64,000 bases of DNA from Pseudonocardia parietis (GTDB lineage: Bacteria > Actinomycetota > Actinomycetes > Mycobacteriales > Pseudonocardiaceae). The position numbers were made by a program, and so were the translations under genes. Where the stretch lies: contig NZ_JAGINU010000001.1 in NCBI RefSeq assembly GCF_017876315.1, forward strand, positions 6,634,001-6,698,000. The letters are read 5' to 3'. The notes under the pieces are model-generated. The model saw nothing but the letters and a program-made list of their open reading frames with translations. It made no database searches and was not told the origin of the DNA. Of the stretch, positions 1 through 8,144 are shown piece after piece (positions within the stretch are counted from its first letter, which is position 1; each line of letters starts with the position of its first letter).

Positions 1-1
1 T

Positions 2-1183
2 CTCGTGCTCACGCAGTCACCGCACGCGGTGGACGTGCTGGAGCGTGCCCGGCCGGTCGAGGCCCGGGCCCTGGTCCCCGATCTGCTCGCGGCGGCCGCG
101 GACGCCCCGGCCACGCCGATCCACGGCCGCACCCACGCCGGTGACGTCGCGACCATCCGGCACACCGGGGGCACGACCGGGCACCCGAAGGGCATCACCT
201 ACACGTTCGGCCACCACGCCCGCGCGGCCACGATCCACCGGACGCTCTCCCGGCTCGCCGCGGAGTCGGCCCGGCTGCTGGTCGCCACCCCGATCGCACA
301 CGCGGGCGGTGGGCTCGCCGACCGGATCCTCGCCGGCGGCGGCACCGTCGTCCTGCAGGACCGGTTCGACGCCGGGGACTTCCTCGCCGCCGTCGAGCGC
401 GAGCGGATCACCCACACCTGGCTGCTGCCACCGCTGATGTACCGGCTGCTCGACCACCCCGCACTCGACCGGACCGACCTGTCGTCGCTGCGCACGGTGA
501 TCTACGGCGGGGCGCCCGCGAACGCCCGGCGGATGGCGGAGGCGCACCGGCGGATCGGGCCGGTGTTCACCCAGTTCTACGGTCAGACCGAGGCCGGCGG
601 GATCAGCGTCCTCACCCCGGCCGAGCACGACCGGCCGGATCTGCTGGCCACGGTCGGGCGGGTCGTGCCCAGCACCGAGATCGCGATCATCGATGCCGGC
701 GGGTCCCCGGCCGGCACCGGGGAGTGCGGCGAGCTGTGGGTGCGCACCGGCACCGAGATGGACGGCTACTGGAAGCAGCCCGAGCTGACCGCGGGGACCA
801 TCGTGGACGGCTGGGTGCGCACCGGCGACGTCGCGCGGCTGGACGCGAGCGGCTACCTGCACCTGGTGGACCGGGTGAAGGACATGGTCGTCGTGGTCGG
901 CGGGCACGTGTACACCGCGGAGCTGGAGGACACGCTGATGGAGCACCCCGGAGTGCGCCAGGCCGCGGTGTTCGGCGCTCCGGACGGCGACGGGACCGAG
1001 GCCGTGCACGCCACCGTCGTCCCCGGCAGCCCGGCGCCGTCGGCCGACGACCTGGCCGGGCTGGTCGCGCAGCGGGCCGGGGACATGTACGTACCGCGGG
1101 CGATCCGCTTCGTCGAGGAGCTCCCGCTGACCGGGATCGGCAAGACCGACAAGAAGCGGTTGCGGGCCGAGCTCACCGGCTGA
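2..1183 (+). CDS. AMP-dependent acyl-CoA synthetase, 5' truncated by window edge
   Basis: The reading frame is open to the first base, so the N-terminal part lies outside the window. The visible ~393 residues carry the ANL-superfamily signatures: the phosphate loop HTGGTTGHPKG, the YGQTEAGG motif, the WVRTGDVARLD hinge segment and a C-terminal GIGKTDKKRLRAEL block holding the catalytic lysine. Such enzymes adenylate a carboxylic acid and transfer it to CoA. The substrate cannot be read from the sequence. It is convergent with the downstream membrane-protein gene, 30 bases away. The last 20 bases of the gene are repeated just beyond its stop codon. Confidence 0.9.
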   Translation, partial: LVLTQSPHAVDVLERARPVEARALVPDLLAAAADAPATPIHGRTHAGDVATIRHTGGTTGHPKGITYTFGHHARAATIHRTLSRLAAESARLLVATPIAHAGGGLADRILAGGGTVVLQDRFDAGDFLAAVERERITHTWLLPPLMYRLLDHPALDRTDLSSLRTVIYGGAPANARRMAEAHRRIGPVFTQFYGQTEAGGISVLTPAEHDRPDLLATVGRVVPSTEIAIIDAGGSPAGTGECGELWVRTGTEMDGYWKQPELTAGTIVDGWVRTGDVARLDASGYLHLVDRVKDMVVVVGGHVYTAELEDTLMEHPGVRQAAVFGAPDGDGTEAVHATVVPGSPAPSADDLAGLVAQRAGDMYVPRAIRFVEELPLTGIGKTDKKRLRAELTG

Positions 1184-1213
1184 GCACGGCAGCCCGGTAC
1201 CGCCGCGCCGAGC

Positions 1214-1618
1214 TCACCGGCTGAGCGCGGCGGGCCGCTCCCGACGGACCGGTTGCAGCGCGCGGACCGCGACCGCGACCTGGGCCACGACGATCAGCAC
1301 ACCGAGCGGGACGTGCAGGGCGAGCAGCCCGGAGTAGCCGATCGCGACCTGGGCGGTGTCGGCGACGACCAGCGCCACGCTCACCGCGATCGGCCAGACC
1401 GGCATCCCGCCCGGCCAGGTCGCGACGACGGCGAGCACGGTCTGCACCATCGCGACCACGATCAGCGCACCGCCGATCCCGCCATGCGTCTCGAGGGCCA
1501 GGTCGACGGCGTCGAGCAGCGCCCCGGCGGCCCCGAGCTGGGTCAGCACCAGCAGCCCGTGGAACACCGCCCACACCCGGAACGGCACCGCGGCCAGTGA
1601 CCTACCCATGCCCGCCAC
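1214..1618 (-). CDS. small integral membrane protein next to multicopper oxidase
   Basis: A 134-residue protein with about four hydrophobic segments (roughly residues 10-35, 48-68, 74-95 and 98-118) and an arginine-rich C-terminus. I do not recognise the family. Its start overlaps the 3' end of the multicopper oxidase gene by 17 bases on the same strand, so the two are probably co-translated and the protein may work with the oxidase at the membrane. That functional link is inferred from position only. Confidence 0.6.
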   Translation of the reverse strand: MAGMGRSLAAVPFRVWAVFHGLLVLTQLGAAGALLDAVDLALETHGGIGGALIVVAMVQTVLAVVATWPGGMPVWPIAVSVALVVADTAQVAIGYSGLLALHVPLGVLIVVAQVAVAVRALQPVRRERPAALSR

Positions 1619-3173
1619 CGGCCAGGACGCGGGGCACCTCGGTGCTCCCGGGCGGTACGACGACGAACTGACCCATCATCCCCTGGTCCTCGTGGTAGAG
1701 CAGGTGACAGTGGTACATGTACGGCGTGCCCGGATCGGTGTGGCGGCCGAACCGCAGCAGCACCCGGGTCGTCGTGCGTGGTGGCACGTAGACGGTGTCC
1801 TTCCAGGTCCGCAGCTCCGGCCCGACCGCCCGGCCGTCGGCCTCGAGCACCTGACCGCGGGCGTCGTGCACGTGCAGGTTGTGCGGCCGGGAATGGAGGT
1901 TCACGAGCTCCCAGATCTCGGTGGCGCCTGCCGGGACGACCTCGTCGACACGGGCCATGTCCATCTTCTCCCCGTTGATGGTGTTGTTGCGCAGCTCGAA
2001 ACGGCGCACGGTCGTCGCCGCCGCGGGATCGGGCCCCGGCTCGTGCGGCAGCGAACCGGGCAGCGCGGGCGCCGGTTCGAGCTCGGCGGCGGGACGGATC
2101 TGCAGCACGTCGAGGGTGTCGAGCGCGCCGATCGTGCGCTCGTTGCCGGAGACCGCGCCGAGGTCCTGCGGCAACGAGCGCAGGACCACCGGGCGTCCGG
2201 GGTCGAGGTCGAGCAGCACCTCGGCGCGCTCGCCGGGGGTGAGCAGGACGTCCGGGACCGGGCGCGGCGCGGGCAGCAGCCCGGAGTCGGTGCCGACGAG
2301 CACGAGCGGGCGCTCGTCGGAGCGCGCGAACCGGTAGCAGCGGGCCGAGGAGGCGTTGAGCAGCCGCAACCGGATGCGGGACGTCGTCGCGGCCAGGTAC
2401 GGCGCGACGGTGCCGTTGACCAGCAACGTGTCGCCGACCAGGCCGTGCGCGTTGCGACGGGTCTCGTCGAAGGAGCCGTCCGCGGTGAACACCCGGTCGG
2501 TGACGACGACGGGGATGTCGTCGACGCCGTAGCGGTGCGGCAACGGATCGGGGCCGTCGGCGGCGGCGTTGCCGGTGGGGTCGTCGGTGGCGTTGCCGGT
2601 GGGATCGTCCGTGGCGGCGTTGCCGGTGGCGTCGTCGATCAGGAACAGCCCGGCGAGGCCGCGGTGCACGTGCCGCTCGGTGTGCCCGTGCGGGTGCGGG
2701 TGGTACCAGAGCGTCGCGGCCGGCTGCTCGATCGTCCACTCCGGACTCCAGGTGGCGCCCGGCTCGATCGGCTGGTGCGGGCCGCCGTCCATCGCGGCGG
2801 GCAGGGTCATGCCGTGCCAGTGCGTGGTCGTGGTCTCCGGCAGCCGGTTGGTGACGTGCACGCGGACCCGCTCGCCGCGGGCGGCGCGCAGCGTGGGACC
2901 GCCGAACGGGAGCCCGTAGCCCCAGGTCGGGGTGCTCGCGCCGGCCAGGAACCCGCTCGTGCCGGGGGCGGCCGCCAGCTCGAAGACCCGCACACCGCCG
3001 ACGCGGGTCGACGGTGCCAGGGGCGGGATCGCGAGCGGCCGGGGCACCGGCGGCGGGCGCGGTGCCGACACCGGCACGCTCGCGCAGGACTGCAGCAGCA
3101 TCCCGCCCGCGGCGACGCCGGCCCCGGCCAGCACCGAGGCGAGGAAGCCCCGGCGGGTGAACGCTCTGCTCAT
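1602..3173 (-). CDS. Tat-exported multicopper oxidase
   Basis: A 523-residue three-domain laccase-like oxidase. The chosen ATG gives an ideal twin-arginine signal (RRGFLASVLAGAG, residues 7-19). Residues LLQSC (26-30) could be a lipobox. All four copper-ligand blocks are visible: THWHG (117-121), WYHPHPHGHT (156-165), HNLHVHD near residue 435 and HCHLLYHEDQGMM (488-500), the last with an axial methionine. It should oxidise a metal ion or phenolic substrate with oxygen outside the membrane. A Thr-Gly-Asn-rich loop (residues 180-206) consists of three near-identical repeats and is unusual for the family. The two-component system upstream on the same strand may control it. Confidence 0.9.
   Translation of the reverse strand: MSRAFTRRGFLASVLAGAGVAAGGMLLQSCASVPVSAPRPPPVPRPLAIPPLAPSTRVGGVRVFELAAAPGTSGFLAGASTPTWGYGLPFGGPTLRAARGERVRVHVTNRLPETTTTHWHGMTLPAAMDGGPHQPIEPGATWSPEWTIEQPAATLWYHPHPHGHTERHVHRGLAGLFLIDDATGNAATDDPTGNATDDPTGNAAADGPDPLPHRYGVDDIPVVVTDRVFTADGSFDETRRNAHGLVGDTLLVNGTVAPYLAATTSRIRLRLLNASSARCYRFARSDERPLVLVGTDSGLLPAPRPVPDVLLTPGERAEVLLDLDPGRPVVLRSLPQDLGAVSGNERTIGALDTLDVLQIRPAAELEPAPALPGSLPHEPGPDPAAATTVRRFELRNNTINGEKMDMARVDEVVPAGATEIWELVNLHSRPHNLHVHDARGQVLEADGRAVGPELRTWKDTVYVPPRTTTRVLLRFGRHTDPGTPYMYHCHLLYHEDQGMMGQFVVVPPGSTEVPRVLAGGGHG
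2566..2640. repeat. three in-frame 24/27/24-bp tandem repeats inside the multicopper oxidase gene
   Basis: Three consecutive units begin with gcgttgccggtgg and are 24, 27 and 24 bases long. They encode successive Asp-Asp-(Pro/Ala)-Thr-Gly-Asn-Ala segments between the second copper motif and domain 2. Unit lengths are multiples of three, so copy number could change without breaking the frame. Confidence 0.85.
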
Positions 3174-3278
3174 GACATCGAGCTTCGCCGGGAGACGGGT
3201 GCCCGCACATCGGCGCGGGAACGTCACCTGGACCTACGCGTCTCGACGTAGTCCCCCCGGGATCCGCCTCGGGGGGGG

Positions 3279-3956
3279 TCAGCGCGCGGTGCCCACCAGG
3301 CCGGTCTCGTGGGCGATGACGACCAGCTGGACCCGGTCCCGGGCGTCGAGCTTGGTCAGCAGCCTGCCCACGTGCGTGCGCGCGGTGGCCGGGCTGATCA
3401 CCAGTTCGGCGGCGATCTCGCCGTTGGTGTGCCCGCGCCCGACGAGGCCGAGCACCTCGCGTTCCCGCCCGGTCAGCACGGCGAGCCGGTCGACGACGCG
3501 GGGTGCGGCGGGGCCGTGCCGGGCGAACTCGGTGATCAGCCGCCGGGTCACCGACGGAGCGAGCAACGCCTCCCCCGCGTGCACCAGGTCGATCGCACGC
3601 AGCAGTGACACCGGCTCGGTGTCCTTCAGCAGGAACCCGCTCGCCCCGCAGCGCAGGGCGCGGTAGACGTACTCGTCGAGATCGAACGTGGTCAGGACGA
3701 TCACCCGGGTGTCCGCCAGCTCCGGGTCCGCGGTGATGTCGGCGAGGGCGTCGAGCCCGTCGGTGCCGGGCATCCGGATGTCCATCAGCACGACGTCGGG
3801 CCGGGTCTGCCGGGTCCGGCGCACCGCCTCGGCGCCGTCGGAGGCCTCGGCGGCGACCGCGTAGCCGTCCTCGGTCTCCAGCAGCACCCGCAGCCCCGCC
3901 CGGATCAGCGGCTGGTCGTCGGCGAGCAGCACCCGCACCTCATCCACCGTGCCCAT
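3279..3956 (-). CDS. NarL/FixJ-type response regulator
   Basis: A 225-residue regulator. The receiver domain has the acidic pair DD at 13-14, phospho-acceptor Asp59 in VLMDIRMPG and the conserved Lys in FLLKD. A LuxR-type helix-turn-helix follows (LTGREREVLGLVGRG to the end). The start was placed at the ATG giving MGTVDEVRVLLADD; longer frames add only non-homologous arginine-rich sequence. It overlaps the 3' end of the sensor kinase gene by 17 bases. Target genes are unknown; the multicopper oxidase gene lies directly downstream on the same strand. Confidence 0.93.
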   Translation of the reverse strand: MGTVDEVRVLLADDQPLIRAGLRVLLETEDGYAVAAEASDGAEAVRRTRQTRPDVVLMDIRMPGTDGLDALADITADPELADTRVIVLTTFDLDEYVYRALRCGASGFLLKDTEPVSLLRAIDLVHAGEALLAPSVTRRLITEFARHGPAAPRVVDRLAVLTGREREVLGLVGRGHTNGEIAAELVISPATARTHVGRLLTKLDARDRVQLVVIAHETGLVGTAR

Positions 3957-5154
3957 TCCCCTCACCCGTGTCGCCCGCCGGACGCGCGCGGATGCTCGCC
4001 CGATCCCGTGCGCGCCGCCCGATCCGGTACATGGTCCCGGAGCCGCCGGACGGTGCCGCAGTCGCCGGCAGCGACGCGTCGACGGTCCAGCCGTCGGCAC
4101 CGGGGCCTGCGGTCAGGTTCCCGCCCAGTGCCTCGGCGCGTTCGGTGAGGCCGCGCAGGCCCTGCCCGGGTGGGCGGCCACGACCGGCGGCCGGGGTGGC
4201 CGCGACGCCGCCGCCGTCGTCGCTGATCCGCAGCCGCAGCAGGCCGCCGGCCCGGTCGAGCGACACCCGTACCTCGGAGGCCTCCGGCGCGTGCCGGACC
4301 GTGTTCGTCACCGCCTCCCGGACGATCCCGAACGCCGCCCGGTCCACCTGGGCGGGCAGCGGTCCGGGCGTCCCGGAGACCCGCACCGCGATCCCGGCCG
4401 CCCGCCCGGCGCTCTCGATCTCGTCCAGCCGGTCCAGCCCGCCGGGCATCGGATCGGAGTCGTCCGGGGACCGCAGCAGGTCGAGGGTGCCGCGCAGCTC
4501 CCGCAGCGCGTCGGTGCCTGCGTCGCGGATCCGTTCCAGTGCGGCGACGGCCTCCTCCGGCCTGCGGGCCGCGACGTGCGCGCCGACACCGGCCTGCACC
4601 ACGATCATCGAGAGGCTGTGCGAGACGACGTCGTGGACGTCCCGGGCGATCCGCAGCCGTTCCTGCTCGACGTGGCGGGCCAGCCGCTCCTCGGTGCGCT
4701 CCGCGGACGCCTGCGCCGCGCGCCGGACCGCACCGACCGCCACCCCGAGCGCCGTGGTGACGACGATCCACAGGTAGCGGTCCACGTGCACACCCACCGG
4801 CGGGCTGAGCACCAGCTGCTCGGTGCCGGTCCAGGCCGCGACCACGACCAGCCCGGCCAGCACCGCACGCGGCCAGGTCGTCCGGCTCGCGACGGTGTAG
4901 ACGGCGACGGCGACGAGCAGCGAGGCCGGCCCGTCGGGGTGGTCGTGCCAGTAGTAGAGGGCCGTCGGCACCATCACCGCGGCCAGCACCGGCACCGGGA
5001 ACGACGACCGCCAGCACAGCGCGAGCGCGGCGACGCCGATCAGCACCACGCCCCAGGGCAGCAGCGGGCGGCCCGAGGCGTCGGCGAGCAGGGCACCGGC
5101 CACCGCGACGACGGCCACCGCGAGGGCCAGGAGCACGTCGCGCACGCTCGGCAT
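3940..5154 (-). CDS. NarL-family sensor histidine kinase
   Basis: A 404-residue protein with four to six membrane segments in the first ~145 residues and no large extracellular loop, so it probably senses a membrane or intramembrane signal. A HisKA_3 dimerisation domain follows, with His174 in the box ARDVHDVVSHSLS. The C-terminal GHKL ATPase domain shows an N-box (REAVTNTVRHA), a G1 box (DDGGG) and a glycine-rich lid (GQGLRGL). It forms a pair with the overlapping response regulator gene. Confidence 0.93.
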   Translation of the reverse strand: MPSVRDVLLALAVAVVAVAGALLADASGRPLLPWGVVLIGVAALALCWRSSFPVPVLAAVMVPTALYYWHDHPDGPASLLVAVAVYTVASRTTWPRAVLAGLVVVAAWTGTEQLVLSPPVGVHVDRYLWIVVTTALGVAVGAVRRAAQASAERTEERLARHVEQERLRIARDVHDVVSHSLSMIVVQAGVGAHVAARRPEEAVAALERIRDAGTDALRELRGTLDLLRSPDDSDPMPGGLDRLDEIESAGRAAGIAVRVSGTPGPLPAQVDRAAFGIVREAVTNTVRHAPEASEVRVSLDRAGGLLRLRISDDGGGVAATPAAGRGRPPGQGLRGLTERAEALGGNLTAGPGADGWTVDASLPATAAPSGGSGTMYRIGRRARDRASIRARPAGDTGEGNGHGG

Positions 5155-5189
5155 GAGCGCAGGTTACGCAGCGCGCGGGGATCGCCGCG

Positions 5190-5987
5190 TCAGCTCACCG
5201 ACGTACGCTGCCGGACCGCCTCGAACAGCACGACCGCGGCCGCGATCGAGGCGTTCAACGAGTTGACGGTGCCGTGCATCGGGATGACGACGGTGGCGTC
5301 GGCGCCTTCCAGCCATGCCGTGGTGACCCCGGTGGCCTCGGTGCCGACGATCAGCGCGGACGGCCCGGTGAGGTCGGCGTGACCCAGCTCGGTCGCCCCC
5401 GCCGGCGTCGTCACGAAGGTGCGGATCTCGTTGCGGCGCAACCAGTCCATCACCTGCGAGGTGGAGGCCGACGCGACCGGGACGGCGAACACCGTGCCCT
5501 TCGAGGCCCGGACGACGTTCGGGTTGGCGAAGTCGGTCCCGGCCCGCTCCGCGGAGGCGACGACCACCGCGTCCACCCCGCAGGCCTCGGCGGTGCGCAG
5601 CATCGCGCCGACGTTGCCGGGCTTCTCGACGCCCTCGGCGACCAGCACGAGCGCGTCCGGGCGCAGTACCAGCTCGTCGAGCGGACGGCCGGGGGCGGGC
5701 GCGACGGCGAGCCAGCCGTCCGGGGACTCGCGGTAGGCGATGCGGGCGAAGACCTCGCGGCTCACCGAGAACGTCCGGGCGCCGGCCGTCCGCTCCAGCA
5801 GCGCGGCGTCGCGGACCAGGTCGGGCGCCCAGTAGACCTCGGTGGGACACACCCCTGCGTCGAGGGCCAGCGCCAGCTCGTCGTGCCCCTCGATCAGGGT
5901 GACGCCCGCGGCGTCGCGGTGGCGGCGGGTGCGCAGCCGGACCAGGTGCTTGACGCGCGGATTGGCGGTGCTGGTCAGGTCGGGCAC
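5190..5987 (-). CDS. TrmH/SpoU-family RNA 2'-O-methyltransferase
   Basis: A 265-residue SPOUT enzyme. The N-terminal substrate-binding part begins TSTANPRVKHLVRLRTRRHR. The knotted domain carries the three family motifs: EKPGNVGAMLRTA (motif 1), LIVGTEATGV (motif 2) and PMHGTVNSLNASIAAAVVL (motif 3). It should methylate a ribose in rRNA or tRNA using S-adenosylmethionine. The exact nucleotide is not deducible. It lies 35 bases upstream of the sensor kinase on the same strand. Confidence 0.92.
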   Translation of the reverse strand: MPDLTSTANPRVKHLVRLRTRRHRDAAGVTLIEGHDELALALDAGVCPTEVYWAPDLVRDAALLERTAGARTFSVSREVFARIAYRESPDGWLAVAPAPGRPLDELVLRPDALVLVAEGVEKPGNVGAMLRTAEACGVDAVVVASAERAGTDFANPNVVRASKGTVFAVPVASASTSQVMDWLRRNEIRTFVTTPAGATELGHADLTGPSALIVGTEATGVTTAWLEGADATVVIPMHGTVNSLNASIAAAVVLFEAVRQRTSVS

Positions 5988-6036
5988 GCCAGCGAGCCTA
6001 GGCCGAGCCGCCCGGGCGGCACCGGGACGGTCGGGG

Positions 6037-7215
6037 TCAGCCGTCGTCGGCGCGGGTCCGGAGCACCAGCCACACCGCCGTCGCCGCCGTGACCGCGGCC
6101 AGGATCAGCAGCGGCCACGCCAGCGCGTCGACCGTCACGAACGCCGTCGCCAGGTACGGCGCCGCGAACCCGAGGTAGGCGGCGGTGTAGAAGAGCCCGT
6201 TCGCCGCCCCGCGCCCGGCCGCCGGGGCGAGCCGCCCGACCAGGGTCAGGCCCGCGTTGAGGCACAGCCCGCCGCCGGCGCCGAGCAGCACCCCGGCCAC
6301 GCCGACCGCGACGATCGACGACGAGTACGCCGCCACCGTCCCCGCCGCGAAGCCGAGTGCGCCGAGCCCGGCACCGATCGGCCCGGTGCGGGGGCCGAGC
6401 CGGTGCGCGAACGGCTGCACCAGCGTGCCGGTGCCCAGGGTCAGCGCGGCGAGCAGTCCGGTGAACGCGACCAGCCCCGACGCGTCGGGCAGCAGAAGCG
6501 GCAGCACCGTCACCGAGACCGACGGGAACGCGTACACGCACACCGCGGTCGGGACGACGACCCGGACGAACGTGCGACGCCCCGGCACGTCGAGCCCGGG
6601 CCGGGGCAGCAGCCCGCGCGGCACCACCCCGGCGGGCCGGGACCCGGTCCCGACGACCAGCACGACCGCGACGGCCGCCGGCACCATCAGTGCGACGTGC
6701 ACCAGGTAGGGCAGCGTGAGCGGCCACGGGCCGTAGGTGGCGAGGAGCCCGGAGGTGAGCGGGCCGAGGCAGAACCCGGCGGTCTGCGCGATCGACGCCG
6801 CCCGCGCGGCCCGTGGCGCGCCCGCGGTCCCGGCCAGGTCCTGCAGCCACGCGCTGGCGACCGAGAACACGGCGCCGGATGCGAGCCCCTGCACGAAGCG
6901 GGCCGCGAACAGCAGCCACAGCGCGGAGCCGCCACCGAGGAACAGCAGCGACGCCCCGACGACGCCGAGTGCGGCCGGCAGCAGCACCCGCACCCGTCCG
7001 AACCGGTCCGACGCCGGGCCACCGAGCAGCAGCGACGGTGCCAGCCCGAGCGCGTAGACGCCGAACACCGCGGCCAGGGTGCTCGCCGCGAGATCGAGCT
7101 CGACCCGGTAGACCAGCAGCAGTGGCGTCGGCACGTTGGTGCCGAACGCCGTCACGAACAGCAGCCCGCAGGCCACCCACCACGTCCGGGCGTCCCGGCT
7201 TGCGTCCTGCACCAC
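6037..7215 (-). CDS. MFS transporter (12 TM)
   Basis: A 392-residue major facilitator protein with about 12 hydrophobic helices. The loop 2-3 signature appears as GGPASDRFGRVRVL. The size and the long alanine/leucine-rich helices resemble the DHA1 drug-efflux group, but the substrate is unknown. It is divergent from the crotonase gene. The 76-bp gap between them holds a 22-bp imperfect palindrome that could be a shared operator. Confidence 0.85.
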   Translation of the reverse strand: MVQDASRDARTWWVACGLLFVTAFGTNVPTPLLLVYRVELDLAASTLAAVFGVYALGLAPSLLLGGPASDRFGRVRVLLPAALGVVGASLLFLGGGSALWLLFAARFVQGLASGAVFSVASAWLQDLAGTAGAPRAARAASIAQTAGFCLGPLTSGLLATYGPWPLTLPYLVHVALMVPAAVAVVLVVGTGSRPAGVVPRGLLPRPGLDVPGRRTFVRVVVPTAVCVYAFPSVSVTVLPLLLPDASGLVAFTGLLAALTLGTGTLVQPFAHRLGPRTGPIGAGLGALGFAAGTVAAYSSSIVAVGVAGVLLGAGGGLCLNAGLTLVGRLAPAAGRGAANGLFYTAAYLGFAAPYLATAFVTVDALAWPLLILAAVTAATAVWLVLRTRADDG

Positions 7216-7231
7216 CGCATCGTGTCAGCCG

Positions 7232-7253
7232 GAGGTTACTCCCGGGTAGCCTC
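7232..7253. promoter_or_regulatory. imperfect palindrome between divergent MFS and crotonase genes
   Basis: The sequence reads GAGGTTAC-TCCCGG-GTAGCCTC; seven of eight arm positions are complementary. It is centred in the short divergent intergenic region, where a repressor of both genes would bind. No regulator gene is adjacent, so the binding protein is unknown. Confidence 0.35.
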
Positions 7254-7291
7254 TCCGGTGCCGGACGGAACGGATGCGAGGAGTGCAGCGG

Positions 7292-8107
7292 ATGGGCGAG
7301 CCGACGAACATCGCGGTCGAGGTGGCGGACGGGGTCGCCCGGCTGCGGCTGGACCGGCCGAAAGCGGCGAACGCGCTGCACGAGCCGATGTGGTTCGGGC
7401 TCCGCGACGCGATCCACGAGCTCGACGCCGATCCGTCGGTCCGGGTCGTGGTGATCAGCGGCAACGGGAAGCACTTCTGCTCCGGCATCGACGTCGCGAT
7501 GCTCGGCGGGCTGAAGGAGACCGCGTCGGACCCGTCGCCGGGGCACGGCGCGGAGAAGCTGCGCCGGGTGATCCTCGACCTGCAGGACTGCCTGACCGCG
7601 ATCGAGCGCTGCCGCGTCCCGGTGATCGCCGCGGTGCACGGGGTCTGCCTCGGCGCGGGCCTCGATCTCGCCGCGGCCTGCGACCTGCGGTACGCGACGG
7701 CCGACGCGTCGTTCGTGCTCAAGGAGGTCGACATGGGCCTCGCCGCCGACGTCGGCGTGCTGCAGCGGCTGCCGCGGATCGTCGGCGAGGGCGTGACCCG
7801 GGAGATGGCCTACACCTGCCGGCCGGTCTCCGGGACCGAGGCGAAGCAGCTGCGCCTGGTCAACGGCGTGTACGACGACGCCGACGCGCTCGCCGACGGC
7901 GTGGCCGCACTGGCGGCGGAGCTGGCCGCGAAGCCGCCGCTGGCGTTGCGCGGCTCCAAGTACGCGATCACCTACGCCCGCGACCACTCGGTCGCCGACG
8001 GCCTGGACCAGATCGCCACCTGGAACAGCGGGGCGCTGATCTCGGCCGACCTGCAGGAGGCGGTCACCGCGTACATGGAGAAGCGGCCGGGCGTCTACCG
8101 GGACTGA
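7292..8107 (+). CDS. crotonase-family enzyme, likely dienoyl-CoA isomerase type
   Basis: A 271-residue enoyl-CoA hydratase/isomerase-fold protein. The ATG at 7292 is preceded by GAGGAG at 7278-7283, which favours it over an in-frame ATG 18 bases upstream. The oxyanion-hole segments are NGKHFCSGIDVAML and GVCLGAGLDLAAACD. The segment KEVDMGLAADVGVLQRLP closely resembles the signature of delta3,5-delta2,4-dienoyl-CoA isomerases (ECH1), including the Glu and both Asp positions thought to do proton transfer. That subfamily assignment is from memory of the family. It would shift double bonds during beta-oxidation of unsaturated acyl chains. Confidence 0.88.
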   Translation: MGEPTNIAVEVADGVARLRLDRPKAANALHEPMWFGLRDAIHELDADPSVRVVVISGNGKHFCSGIDVAMLGGLKETASDPSPGHGAEKLRRVILDLQDCLTAIERCRVPVIAAVHGVCLGAGLDLAAACDLRYATADASFVLKEVDMGLAADVGVLQRLPRIVGEGVTREMAYTCRPVSGTEAKQLRLVNGVYDDADALADGVAALAAELAAKPPLALRGSKYAITYARDHSVADGLDQIATWNSGALISADLQEAVTAYMEKRPGVYRD

Positions 8108-8144
8108 CCCGGCACACGACCCGGCCGGCCTGTGCCTCCTGGGA

